Assembly (NCBI RefSeq): GCF_001427795.1
Contig: NZ_LMHJ01000001.1
Coordinates: 791,773 to 855,772 of the forward strand
Direction of reading: 5' to 3'
DNA length: 64,000 bases
Source of the DNA: Nocardioides sp. Root682
GTDB taxonomy: Bacteria; Actinomycetota; Actinomycetes; Propionibacteriales; Nocardioidaceae
The notes under the pieces were generated by a model. That model was given only the letters and a program-made list of their open reading frames with translations. It did no database searches and was not told the origin of the DNA. This document shows positions 45,059-53,425 of this stretch, one piece after another (the stretch's first letter is position 1; each line of letters opens with the position of its first letter). The position numbers and the translations under genes were made by a program.

Positions 45059-46026
45059 CGGGCCACCTCCCGCGCGATGCTGGGGACCGAGCCGGCGACC
45101 AGGGCCTCCTCGAAGGTGTCGCCGGTGTAGAGCGGCAGCTCGCCGGTGGCCTCGGTGTCGGCCATGTACTGCAGCATCAGGCGCTGCCCTTCCTTCGAGA
45201 GTGCCTGCCTGAGGAACTCGGTGCGCTCGACGTGCAGCCCGTCCTCCAGCGACATCGAGCCGCCGAGGTAGACCGAGCGCTTGATCGCGGCGACCGACTC
45301 CCTTGTCCGGGACCCGAAGTGCGCGGCGAGCTCGAGCGCCCGCTCCAGCACGTCCTCCTGCGGTACGACGTCGTCGACCGCGCCGAGTTCCAGCGCCTCC
45401 GCCGGCGTGAAGGGCTTGCCCTCCAGGATCGCGACGAGCGAGCGGTGGGTGCCGATCAGCCGGGTCAGCCGCTGGGTTCCGCCGCCGCCCGGCATGATGC
45501 CGAGCAGCACCTCGGGCTGGCCGATGAAGAAGTCGCCGTCGGCCATCACCCGCAGGTCGTTGGCCCACGCGAACTCCGCACCCAGGCCGAGCGCCGAACC
45601 GTTGAGCGCAGCGATGAAGATGGCGCCGCTGCGGTTCATCTTGAGGAACGTCTGGTGCAGGCTCTCGAGCTCGACCGCCGGCCACAGCGGCGTGTTGCGC
45701 AGTGCCGGGGCCAGCGCGGCGCTGGCCTTGTTGACGCCGTACGCCGTGCGGGCGAGGGCGGAGGCCCCGCGTCGGCCGACAGCGGGGACGGCCGCGCCGC
45801 CCTCCTGGAGCCAGCGGACCTCGGCATGGCTGACGAACCGGTCGGGATGCTTCCCGGTGAAGACCACCGCGCGGATGTCGGGATCGGCGTCGACCCGGTC
45901 GACCAGCCTCTCCAGCTCCGCGGCGATGTCCGGCCCGAACACCTGGCGCGGCCCGCCGTCGATGCGTACGACGACCACTGCTCCGCGCTCCTCGATGTCG
46001 AGGTGACCCGCTTCCTTCTCCGCCAT
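45055..46026 (-). CDS. Enoyl-CoA hydratase with canonical active site
   Basis: A 323-residue crotonase retains both hydratase glutamates: one in GAEFAWAND (E144 equivalent) and one in IGQPEVLLG (E164 equivalent), followed by GGGGTQRLTR. Among the crotonases in the window it is the one best equipped for ordinary enoyl-CoA hydration. It is about 60 residues longer than the classical enzyme, with an insertion (WLQEGGAAVPAVGRRGASAL) after the first beta-sheet. It starts the operon divergent from the TetR gene at 46120. Confidence 0.9.
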   Translation of the reverse strand: MAEKEAGHLDIEERGAVVVVRIDGGPRQVFGPDIAAELERLVDRVDADPDIRAVVFTGKHPDRFVSHAEVRWLQEGGAAVPAVGRRGASALARTAYGVNKASAALAPALRNTPLWPAVELESLHQTFLKMNRSGAIFIAALNGSALGLGAEFAWANDLRVMADGDFFIGQPEVLLGIMPGGGGTQRLTRLIGTHRSLVAILEGKPFTPAEALELGAVDDVVPQEDVLERALELAAHFGSRTRESVAAIKRSVYLGGSMSLEDGLHVERTEFLRQALSKEGQRLMLQYMADTEATGELPLYTGDTFEEALVAGSVPSIAREVAR

Positions 46027-46058
46027 GACGCCTGCTTTCCTCGTTGCGTTCCGCTAGA

Positions 46059-46071
46059 ATAACGAAGTTAT
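46059..46071. promoter_or_regulatory. Operator palindrome ATAAC-GAA-GTTAT
   Basis: A perfect 13-bp palindrome lies between the divergent crotonase operon and the TetR gene, 32 bp from the crotonase ATG. The ATAAC/GTTAT arms resemble those of the 22234/27253 sites but the spacer is 3 instead of 4-6 bp, so a distinct TetR protein, probably the one at 46120, is expected to bind. Confidence 0.6.
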
Positions 46072-46119
46072 CGGGACACGACAAGGGTGACCTGCCCCAC
46101 GAGTGAAAGCATCGGGCGC

Positions 46120-46779
46120 ATGGCAGTGGAAGAGATCGCGGGCAGCGTGCCCGAGCGACTGGTGGCGGCCGCGGTGACGCTGCTCGCCGAGGAGGGGCCC
46201 TCGGCCATCAAGGTGCGCTCGGTGGCCGCGGCGTGCGGGTTGTCGACGATGGTCGTCTACAGCCACTTCGGCGGCGTGCCCGAGCTCGTCGGCGCAGTGG
46301 CCGACCACGGTTTCGGCGAGCTCGAGCGCGGGTTCGCGGAGATCCCCGTGACCGAGGACCCGGTGACGGACCTGTTCGCGATGGGCATCCGGTGCCGCCG
46401 GACGGCGCAGGCGAACCCGCACCTCTACGACCTGATGTTCGGCCTCTCCACCCGGGCGACCTACCGACCCGCGGCGGGTGCCGGTGCCCGCCTGAGCGGG
46501 CACTCGCCGGCCTTCAAGGCCGGCTATGCGCACGTCATCGACGCCTGCGCCCGCTTGGTCGCGTCGGGGCGCATCTCCCCCGCCGAGCCCGAGGTCCTCG
46601 CGGCGTCGCTGTGGAGCTACGTGCACGGCTTCATCAGCCTCGAGCTGGCCGACCACTTCGTCGAGTTCGAGGACCCGCTGACGCAGGTCCTGGTGCCGAT
46701 GGGCGTGACCTTCTGCGTCGGTCTGGGCGACACACCCGATCGTGCGCTGGCGTCACACCTGGCGGCGTTGAGCCGCTAG
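46120..46779 (+). CDS. TetR family regulator
   Basis: A 219-residue TetR protein has an HTH at about residues 9-50 (SVPERLVAAAVTLLAEEG, then CGLSTMVVYSHFGG) and a TetR_C-33-like C-terminal domain. No strong ribosome site helps choose the start; ATG at 46120 is used, GTG at 46087 is possible. It is divergent from the 40797-46026 operon and presumably represses it through the palindrome at 46059. The LuxR-type gene follows 31 bp downstream. Confidence 0.87.
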   Translation: MAVEEIAGSVPERLVAAAVTLLAEEGPSAIKVRSVAAACGLSTMVVYSHFGGVPELVGAVADHGFGELERGFAEIPVTEDPVTDLFAMGIRCRRTAQANPHLYDLMFGLSTRATYRPAAGAGARLSGHSPAFKAGYAHVIDACARLVASGRISPAEPEVLAASLWSYVHGFISLELADHFVEFEDPLTQVLVPMGVTFCVGLGDTPDRALASHLAALSR

Positions 46780-46810
46780 CACCAGGGCTGGACAGTGGAA
46801 TGATCAGCTG

Positions 46811-48421
46811 GTGGCCGCCAACGAGCACGTCGAGCTGGGTCGTGCCGCGCTGCGCGTCGGGGATGCGACCAGCGCACGGACGGAGTTCGAGCGCGGCGAG
46901 CTCACGCCCGAGGTGCTCGAGGGTCTGGCTGCGGCTTCCTATGTGCTGTCGGAGTATCCACGGGCGATCGCGGAGTTCGAGCGTGCGTACGCCGGCTACC
47001 GCGTCCAGGGCGACGGCGCCGGATCGGCACGCGTGGCGCGGACGTTGGGCTACATGTACGGCACGACCGCCGGCGACTGGGCGGTGGCCAACGGCTGGAT
47101 CGCGCGAGCAAAGACACTGCTGGGCCAACTGCCGCAGTCCAGTGAACGGGGTTGGGTGGCCCTGACCGAGGGCATGTTCGCCGAGTCCCGTGCGACGAAG
47201 GACACGGCTTTCCACACAGCCATCGAGATCGGGCGCGAGACCGACGATCCGCACCTCACGTTCGCGACCATGTCCTACCTCGGCGCCAGCCTCGTCCACG
47301 GCGACCGTACGGAGGAAGGGATGGTGTTGCTCGACGAAGCGCTCGCGGCCGTGGCAGGCGGCGAGGTCGAGGACTTCATCGTCATCGAGGAGATCTTCTG
47401 CCAGCTGTTCTCCGCGTGCGAGCACGCCCAGGACGTGCACCGGGCCGAGCAGTGGATCCGGGTCGGCGAGCAGATCGCGGCGCGGCGCGGACTGCCCGCT
47501 GTGAGCGCCTACTGCCACACCCACTACGGCGGCATCCTGACCGCCGCAGGCAGATGGCCCGAGGCGGACGTGGCGCTCACCGAGGCGGTGCGGCTGTGGG
47601 CCCTGGGCAAGCGCTCGCTCAAGGCCGGCGCACTGATCCGACTGGCCGACCTCAGGATCAAGCAGGGCCGGTACGACGAGGCAGCAAGCCTGCTCGAGGA
47701 CCAGACCGACGGCGAGGCCATACTGCCCCGCACCGCACTGCACCTCGCCCGCGGCGAGTCGACGATCGCCCTGGACCTGCTCGAACGCGCTGCCCGGAAG
47801 GCAGACCCGGGTAGCAGCGCGTGCATCCCGTTGCTGGCGCAGCTCGTCGAGGCGCAGCTGGCCTGCGGCGAGGACCCGCAACAGACGATCGCCGACCTCG
47901 CCGCCTGCGCGGAAGCGCATCCGACGCCGTACGCGACCGCCCTGGTCGCACTCGCCCGTGGCCACGCCGAGCACGACGACCCTCGGGCGTGGCTCCGCGA
48001 TGCGCTGGACGGCTTCACACGGACCCAGCTGCCCTTCGAGATGTCCTTGTGTCGCCTCGACCTTGCCAGGGCCTGCACCCGTGACAGTCCCGAGGTCGCG
48101 GTGGCCGAGGCGCGCGCCGCGCTGGCCGTCTTCGTCAAGCTCGAAGCCGCACGACACGTCGACGCCGCTTCCGCAGTGCTGCGAGCACTCGGCCAGAAGG
48201 TCCCTCCACCACGGTCCTCCGGCCAGGTGCTCACCAGGCGCGAGGCCGACGTGCTCCGCCTGCTGGGGGAAGGACTCTCCAACCCCGAGATCGCCGAGCG
48301 ACTGTTCATCAGCCGCAAGACCGTGGAACACCACGTCGGCAACCTGCTGCTCAAGCTCGGGCTCCGCAACCGCGCCGAGGCCACCGCCTACGCCGTACGG
48401 CACGAACCAGCCGGCAACTAG
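46811..48421 (+). CDS. LuxR-type regulator with TPR-like repeats, no ATPase
   Basis: A 536-residue protein has a helical TPR-like array covering about residues 1-460 and a GerE/LuxR HTH at the end (LTRREADVLRLLGEGLSNPEIAERLFI and KTVEHHVGNLLLKLG). Unlike MalT/LAL regulators it lacks a Walker-type ATPase, so it is a reduced form that likely senses through protein contact. It starts with GTG at 46811 without an obvious ribosome site. The next gene (48513) is probably its target, with a palindrome GGGGA-GT-TCCCC at 48421-48432. Confidence 0.88.
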   Translation: MAANEHVELGRAALRVGDATSARTEFERGELTPEVLEGLAAASYVLSEYPRAIAEFERAYAGYRVQGDGAGSARVARTLGYMYGTTAGDWAVANGWIARAKTLLGQLPQSSERGWVALTEGMFAESRATKDTAFHTAIEIGRETDDPHLTFATMSYLGASLVHGDRTEEGMVLLDEALAAVAGGEVEDFIVIEEIFCQLFSACEHAQDVHRAEQWIRVGEQIAARRGLPAVSAYCHTHYGGILTAAGRWPEADVALTEAVRLWALGKRSLKAGALIRLADLRIKQGRYDEAASLLEDQTDGEAILPRTALHLARGESTIALDLLERAARKADPGSSACIPLLAQLVEAQLACGEDPQQTIADLAACAEAHPTPYATALVALARGHAEHDDPRAWLRDALDGFTRTQLPFEMSLCRLDLARACTRDSPEVAVAEARAALAVFVKLEAARHVDAASAVLRALGQKVPPPRSSGQVLTRREADVLRLLGEGLSNPEIAERLFISRKTVEHHVGNLLLKLGLRNRAEATAYAVRHEPAGN

Positions 48422-48432
48422 GGGAGTTCCCC
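48421..48432. promoter_or_regulatory. Palindrome in the LuxR/FAD-oxidoreductase gap
   Basis: GGGGA-GT-TCCCC is a perfect 12-bp inverted repeat starting at the last base of the LuxR stop codon. It may be a LuxR-type binding site or the stem of a terminator. Confidence 0.4.
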
Positions 48433-48460
48433 GATACCTGTCCGTCCTCGGCCAGCGACT

Positions 48461-48494
48461 GTTGCGTGGAGGCGCCATTCCGCGCCTCCACAAC
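48461..48494 (+). promoter_or_regulatory. Strong leader hairpin before the FAD oxidoreductase gene
   Basis: GTGGAGGCGC (48466-48475) pairs perfectly with GCGCCTCCAC (48482-48491) across a 6-base loop; GTT/AAC extends the stem past a two-base bulge. It ends 6 bases before GAGGAG of the downstream ribosome site, so it could limit transcription or act as an RNA element. No T-run follows. Confidence 0.5.
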
Positions 48495-48512
48495 CGCACC
48501 GAGGAGAAGACC

Positions 48513-49733
48513 ATGACCTACGACGCCATCGTCATCGGAGCCCGCGCCGCCGGTTCGCCGACGGCCATGCTGCTTGCCCGCAAGGGCTACCGCGTGCTCG
48601 CCGTCGACCGCGCGACGTTCCCGAGCGACACCCTGTCGACGCATGTCATCCACGCTCCGGGCGTGGCCGCGCTCAAGCGGTGGGGACTGCTCGACGCGCT
48701 GCTCGAATCGGGCTGCCCCGCGATGACCAGGTACCGGTTGGACTTCGGGCCGGTCGTCATCAGCGGAACGAGCGAACCCGTCGAGGGCACGACGACGGCC
48801 TACGCCCCACGTCGGACCGTGCTCGACGCAGTCCTCGTGGCCGGTGCACGTGCGGCGGGCGTCGAGGTCCGCGAGGACCACAACGTCGATGAGCTCCTCA
48901 TCGAGGACGGCAGAGTCGTCGGGATTCGCAGCGGCCAGCGCGAGGACCGCGCCCGGATCGTGATCGGCGCCGACGGCCGCAACAGCCACGTCGCCAAGGC
49001 GGTCCACGCCGTGGACTACAACACCAAGCCGCGCCTGCAGTACTCCTACTACGCCTACTTCAGCGGGCTTCCGACCGACCAGTTCGAGATCTTCATCCGA
49101 CCCGACCGGGGTTTCGCGTGCGCACCGACCAACGACGGCCAGACCATGATCGTCGCCGGCTGGCCGTACGCCGAGGCGCAGGCCTACAAGGCCGACGTCG
49201 AGGGCAACTTCCTCAAGACCCTTCAGATGGCGCCGGAGTTCGCGGAGCGCGTGGCGACGGCGAAGCGGGAATCACCATTCCTCGGCGGATCAGTGCCGAG
49301 CTGGTTCCGCCAGCCGTACGGCGACGGCTGGGCACTGGTCGGGGATGCCGGGTACAACAAGGACCCGATCACCGGGCAGGGCATCACCGACGCCTTCCTC
49401 GACGCCGAGCGATGCACCGACGCGATCCATCGCTGGCTCGGCGAGGGCGAGGATTTCGACGAAGCCATGGGCGCCTGGCACCACGAGCGCGACACCAAGG
49501 ACCTGCCGATCTACGAATTCACCGCGCAGCTCGCCACCCTCGAGCTGCCGCCACCGGAGATGCAACAGCTCCTCGGCGCGGTTCAGGGGAACCAAGAGGC
49601 CATGGACGGCTTCGTCAGCGTCATCTCAGGAGCGGTGTCGCCCGCCGACTACTTCTCCGAGGAGAACGTCGGCAGGATCTTCGCCGCGTCGGCAGCCGCT
49701 GCCGGGCCGGCTCTGGCAGGGAGCGACCGATGA
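48513..49733 (+). CDS. FAD-dependent oxidoreductase of the PHBH/geranylgeranyl-reductase group
   Basis: The 406-residue flavoprotein has an N-terminal FAD loop (AIVIGARAAGSPTAM), the GADGRNS segment and the GDAGYNKDPITGQGITDAF motif of group A hydroxylases and reductases. GAGGAG sits a few bases upstream of the ATG at 48513. It may hydroxylate an aromatic or reduce an isoprenoid chain. It follows the LuxR-type gene by 91 bp and is convergent with the flavin reductase operon. Confidence 0.88.
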   Translation: MTYDAIVIGARAAGSPTAMLLARKGYRVLAVDRATFPSDTLSTHVIHAPGVAALKRWGLLDALLESGCPAMTRYRLDFGPVVISGTSEPVEGTTTAYAPRRTVLDAVLVAGARAAGVEVREDHNVDELLIEDGRVVGIRSGQREDRARIVIGADGRNSHVAKAVHAVDYNTKPRLQYSYYAYFSGLPTDQFEIFIRPDRGFACAPTNDGQTMIVAGWPYAEAQAYKADVEGNFLKTLQMAPEFAERVATAKRESPFLGGSVPSWFRQPYGDGWALVGDAGYNKDPITGQGITDAFLDAERCTDAIHRWLGEGEDFDEAMGAWHHERDTKDLPIYEFTAQLATLELPPPEMQQLLGAVQGNQEAMDGFVSVISGAVSPADYFSEENVGRIFAASAAAAGPALAGSDR

Positions 49734-49772
49734 GCATCAGCGCCGCACCACGGTGAACCCGACCCGCACCGG

Positions 49773-50315
49773 TCAAGGGCGTCCGGTCCGGTCCAGCCGT
49801 TCGAACCCGCTGCGGTGGAACACGAGCGGTCCCTGCTCCGTGCCCAGCCCGACGTGGTCGACGGTGTGGAGCTCGAGCAGGATCAGGACGTGGTCGCCCG
49901 CGTCGACCTCGCGATAGACGGTGCAGTCGAACCGGACGAGTCCGTCGTCCAGGGTGACGGCCCCCGCCTCGCTCGTGCTGTGGGCGACACCGACGAACCG
50001 CTCGTCGACAGGACCGGCGAGCTGGCGACACACGGCGGCGTGGTGGTCGGCGAGCACCGTGACGCCGAGCCGCGGTGCCCGGCGCAGGTCCGGCCAGGTC
50101 TTCGACGCCACGGCGAGGTTCACCGAGACCAGCGGCGGGTCGAGGCTCACCGACGTGAAGGAGCTGGCGGCAAGCCCGATCGGCCGCCCGTCGATCTCGG
50201 CAGCGACGGCAACCACGCCGCTCGGGAAGAACCCGAAGGCCTCGCGGAGCCGGTCGGGGTCGAGGTCCTGGTTGGTGGTCAGGCTGCCGGGGAGGTTGGC
50301 GGCGAGGGTGCTCAA
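49773..50315 (-). CDS. Flavin reductase family protein (FMN reductase component)
   Basis: A 180-residue split-barrel flavin reductase has FPSGVVAVAAE, the GLAASSFTSVSLDPPLVSVN core and a C-terminal PLVFHRSGF. It would supply reduced FMN to the LLM monooxygenases at 53426 and 60268. The start is TTG at 50315, overlapping the hydrolase stop as TTGA; no ATG or GTG is available near the conserved N-terminus. Confidence 0.9.
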   Translation of the reverse strand: MSTLAANLPGSLTTNQDLDPDRLREAFGFFPSGVVAVAAEIDGRPIGLAASSFTSVSLDPPLVSVNLAVASKTWPDLRRAPRLGVTVLADHHAAVCRQLAGPVDERFVGVAHSTSEAGAVTLDDGLVRFDCTVYREVDAGDHVLILLELHTVDHVGLGTEQGPLVFHRSGFERLDRTGRP

Positions 50316-51028
50316 CGGGCGGCGCTCGAGACCGGCTCGCTGACGACGTCGGGCAGCTCCGGGCCGAGCTTCAACGACTCCAGGAAGAGGACGATCGTGG
50401 CAGCCACCGAACGGTGCGACGCATCGTTGAGCACGTCGTGCCGACCGCCACTGACCAGCCGCACGCGGACGTCCGGCGCGCCGCCGTACACGGCGAGGGC
50501 CTCGAGGGGCGAGGTGACCGGATCGGATGACCCGTGCAGCACGAGCACGGGCTTGCCCGGCGCAGCGACCTCGACCGAGGTCCAGGGCAGGGGCTGGTTC
50601 AACCCTCCCCGGGCGAACCCCTCGTCCTCCGCGATGACGCGACGGTGCACGGGGCACGCCGTTCGCGCCTCGATCTCCTCCTCCCACGTGTCGACGCCCG
50701 TCGATCCGGGCAGTGCGATGCCGGCCACGACGACGCCGTCCACCGGCAGCACCGGCGCGAGCAGGGCGGCGAGGGTCGCGCCGGAATCGGCACCCACGAG
50801 CACCTTCGGTGCCGGCAGCGACTCGTCGACGAGCAGCTTCTCGACCTGCACCCGTGCACTGTCGAGGTCGTCGAGGTCGACCGGAACCAGCCGCACCCGC
50901 CAGGCATCGGCGGACAGTCGACGCCCGAATCGTTCGTACGACGCGGCGGTCTCGCCGCGGCCGGGCAGCACGACCAGGGTGCCGCGGGGTGTCCCGCCGG
51001 CAGGCTCGTTCCAGGCAGTCACGGTCAT
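50312..51028 (-). CDS. Alpha/beta hydrolase
   Basis: A 238-residue hydrolase has VVLPGRGETAASYERFGRRL, the nucleophile serine in GADSGATLAA, a late acid in HGSSDPV and the histidine in GGRHDVLND. It resembles the small lipase/esterase group in organosulfur clusters. ATGA overlap with the cupin gene indicates coupled translation. The substrate is not evident. Confidence 0.85.
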   Translation of the reverse strand: MTVTAWNEPAGGTPRGTLVVLPGRGETAASYERFGRRLSADAWRVRLVPVDLDDLDSARVQVEKLLVDESLPAPKVLVGADSGATLAALLAPVLPVDGVVVAGIALPGSTGVDTWEEEIEARTACPVHRRVIAEDEGFARGGLNQPLPWTSVEVAAPGKPVLVLHGSSDPVTSPLEALAVYGGAPDVRVRLVSGGRHDVLNDASHRSVAATIVLFLESLKLGPELPDVVSEPVSSAAR

Positions 51029-51651
51029 CGGTCCCTCTTCTCGGTGTGGGCCCACGTGGACGTGAACCAGTGGACGGCGCCGGTGGCGGGGTCGTAGGAA
51101 CGACGGGGCAGGGTGCCGATGTCCGCGCCGTAGACGTGGATGCCGACCACGGGCTCGTCGCCACCGCAGCGGACCTGGTGCACGTCGTCATCGGTGGTGC
51201 AGCACACCGTCACCTGGCCCGCGCTCCACTCGTCGGTGCCTTCTTCGACGAGGGGCAGGTCGGGCGCGGTCGGCTTCTCGAAGCGGGTCTCCACCTCGAC
51301 GCCGCGGAAGATCCCGACGACGCCCCAGGTCTCGTGTCCGTGCACGGGGGTGCCCTGGCCGACATTCCAGACCGCGCTGGCGATGGAGAAGGAACCGTCG
51401 GCCGCGACGTGGAGCGGGTACATCACGTAGCGCTCGGGGTCCGGTGCGGTCACCTCTGCCGACAGCTCGAAGCCTGCGGCGAGGGTCGCCTCGAGGTCGT
51501 CGCGCACCGCGGCGGTCAGGGCCTGCTCGTCGAGCCCCTGCGCGATCAGGTGCTCGAGCCGGTGCGCGAACGCCGCCAGCTCGGGGACCTCGGTGGCGAC
51601 GGGCACGATCTGCTGCTCGTGCTGGGGGTGGGGTTGCTGCTGGGTGGTCAT
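51025..51651 (-). CDS. Cysteine dioxygenase-family cupin
   Basis: A 208-residue cupin has the metal ligands in PVHGHETWGVVG and the third histidine in VVGIHVYGADIG, the pattern of thiol dioxygenases (CDO/3-mercaptopropionate dioxygenase). These use non-haem iron to oxidise a thiol to a sulfinate. Position in a cluster of flavin-dependent monooxygenases supports a thiol or sulfur intermediate. The N-terminus is a Gln/His-rich 15-residue tail. Confidence 0.85.
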   Translation of the reverse strand: MTTQQQPHPQHEQQIVPVATEVPELAAFAHRLEHLIAQGLDEQALTAAVRDDLEATLAAGFELSAEVTAPDPERYVMYPLHVAADGSFSIASAVWNVGQGTPVHGHETWGVVGIFRGVEVETRFEKPTAPDLPLVEEGTDEWSAGQVTVCCTTDDDVHQVRCGGDEPVVGIHVYGADIGTLPRRSYDPATGAVHWFTSTWAHTEKRDR

Positions 51652-52262
51652 GCGGTCTCCTTGGTGAGGACGGGGGCGGCGTACGCCGCGATCCGGTTGC
51701 GCAGGCCGGGTACGGCGACCGAACGGGCGAGCGCCGCGAGCTCGGCGTCGGTGTCGTGGGGCGGCCGGGGTGGCGGCTCGGCGCGGAGCACGTCGGCGAG
51801 GGACGCCGGGACACCAGTGGTCAGGGCGGAGCCGAGCTCAGCCCTGCGCACGGTGCCGAGCGCGACACCGAACGCGGAGCCGGGAAAGCGCAGGGTGACC
51901 GCGGGGTCCACCAGCCGGTGGTCACAGGCGAGCACGAGGTCGGCCCCGGCCCCGACGGCGGTACCGTCCGCGACGGCCACCGTGCGGTACGGCGCCGCGA
52001 TCAGCCGCTCGAGCAACAGCCCGACCCGCAGGAACCGGTGCGCGAGCGATGCGTCGGTCTCGTCGCCGAGACCGCCGAGGTCGAAGCCGGCCGCGAAGTG
52101 GCGGTCGTTGCCGCGCAGCACCAGGGCTTCGGGCCGCGCGTCCGCGGCCTCGTCGAGAACGTCGTGCAGTGCCTCGACCAGGTCGGCGGAGAGGGCGTTG
52201 GCCCGTTCCGGGCGGTCGAGGGTGACCGTCCAGACGTCACCGCGCGCGATGCGGATGCTCAT
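51648..52262 (-). CDS. Short crotonase-superfamily protein
   Basis: At 204 residues this is shorter than any full crotonase. It keeps the CoA oxyanion region (RHFAAGFDLGG) but has aspartate and glycine where hydratases carry the two glutamates, and the C-terminal trimerisation helices are reduced. It could be a hydrolase, a decarboxylase-like enzyme or a non-catalytic subunit. It is encoded between the CoA-transferase and the thiol-dioxygenase-like gene with ATGA overlaps at both ends. Confidence 0.82.
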   Translation of the reverse strand: MSIRIARGDVWTVTLDRPERANALSADLVEALHDVLDEAADARPEALVLRGNDRHFAAGFDLGGLGDETDASLAHRFLRVGLLLERLIAAPYRTVAVADGTAVGAGADLVLACDHRLVDPAVTLRFPGSAFGVALGTVRRAELGSALTTGVPASLADVLRAEPPPRPPHDTDAELAALARSVAVPGLRNRIAAYAAPVLTKETA

Positions 52263-53422
52263 CGGGCCGACCATTCGTCGTACACGTCGACGTCGGCGTC
52301 GAGGCGCGGTGCACCCCGGTCGAGCCGGGGTGTCAGGCCCTCGACCCGGACCGGGAAGACGACGGTCGGCGTGGGCCCGGCGACGGGGACGTCGACGGTG
52401 CCGACCAGGCCGGTCGCCTCGACATGCGGGTCGGCGAGGATCTCGCCGAAGGCGTTGACCGGTCCACACGGCACACCGCGCGCCCGCAGGGCGGTGATCC
52501 AGTGGTCCCGCTTCTCCTCGGCGAAGCGGGCCTGGAGCAGCGCCTCGAGGTCGTGCTGGTGGCGCACCCGGTCCACCTGGTGGAGGAAGCGCGGGTCCTC
52601 GACGAGCCCGGGAAGTCCGACCACCTCGGCGACCGCTGCCCAGAGCCGGTCGTTCCCGGCAGCGACGGTGAAGGCGGCATCGGCGGCCGCGAAACCCTGG
52701 TACGGCGCGTTGCGTGGGTGGGCCGTGCCGAGCCGGCGCGGCTCGACCCCGCTCCCCCAGTACTCGCTGGTCTGCAGCGCGGAGACGCCGAGCAGGCAGT
52801 CGAGCATCGGGCAGTCGAGCCGGGTCGACGTACCACTGTCGCGGACCTGGGGCAGCACGGCGGCGATCGTGTAGGCCGCGTAGAGACCGGCGGTGAAGTC
52901 GCCGACCGGGACGCCCGCCTTGACCGGGTCACCGTCCACTTCGCCGGTCACGCTCATCAGCCCCGACATGCCCTGGATGACGACGTCGTAGGCGCCGTGG
53001 TCGACGTACGGGCTGGTCAGCCCGTAGCCCGAGATGGAGCAGTAGACCAGGCCGCGATGGCCCTCGCGGACGGTGTCGTAGCCGAGCCCGAGCCGGTCCA
53101 GCACGCCGGGGCGGTAGTTCTCCACCACCACGTCGGCGGCGGCGACCAGCTCTCGCACGCGAGCCAGGTCGGCCGGGTCCTTGAGGTCCGCCACCACCGA
53201 CCGCTTGTTGCGGTTGACCGACGCGAAGTTGTGGCTGAACCGCTCCTCGCCGCCCCTCCCGTCGTCTTCCGTGGCGAAGGGCGGCCACGCCCGCATCTGG
53301 TCCCCGCCCGGCGGCTCGACCTTGACCACGTCGGCGCCGAGGTCCGCGAGCAGCATGCCCGTGAACGGCCCGGCGGCGACGTGCGCCAGCTCGACGACCC
53401 GCACTCCTTCCAGTGGCCTCAT
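52259..53422 (-). CDS. CaiB/BaiF family (type III) CoA-transferase
   Basis: This 387-residue protein starts with GVRVVELAHVAAGPFTGMLLADLGADVVKVE. It carries the catalytic aspartate in GAYDVVIQGMSG and the NAPYQGF and RGVPCGPVN segments. It transfers CoA between acids, usually using succinyl- or formyl-CoA. It sits directly after the LLM monooxygenase gene, 3 bp apart, and would make the CoA ester for the crotonase. Confidence 0.92.
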   Translation of the reverse strand: MRPLEGVRVVELAHVAAGPFTGMLLADLGADVVKVEPPGGDQMRAWPPFATEDDGRGGEERFSHNFASVNRNKRSVVADLKDPADLARVRELVAAADVVVENYRPGVLDRLGLGYDTVREGHRGLVYCSISGYGLTSPYVDHGAYDVVIQGMSGLMSVTGEVDGDPVKAGVPVGDFTAGLYAAYTIAAVLPQVRDSGTSTRLDCPMLDCLLGVSALQTSEYWGSGVEPRRLGTAHPRNAPYQGFAAADAAFTVAAGNDRLWAAVAEVVGLPGLVEDPRFLHQVDRVRHQHDLEALLQARFAEEKRDHWITALRARGVPCGPVNAFGEILADPHVEATGLVGTVDVPVAGPTPTVVFPVRVEGLTPRLDRGAPRLDADVDVYDEWSAR

Positions 53423-53425
53423 GGC

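Noticed and set aside
49730..49756. Eight-codon ATG-to-TGA mini-frame overlapping the FAD oxidoreductase stop
   Set aside because: The ATGA overlap looks like the start of a gene, but the frame ends after eight codons and a convergent gene ends at 49773; no evidence of a truncated neighbour.
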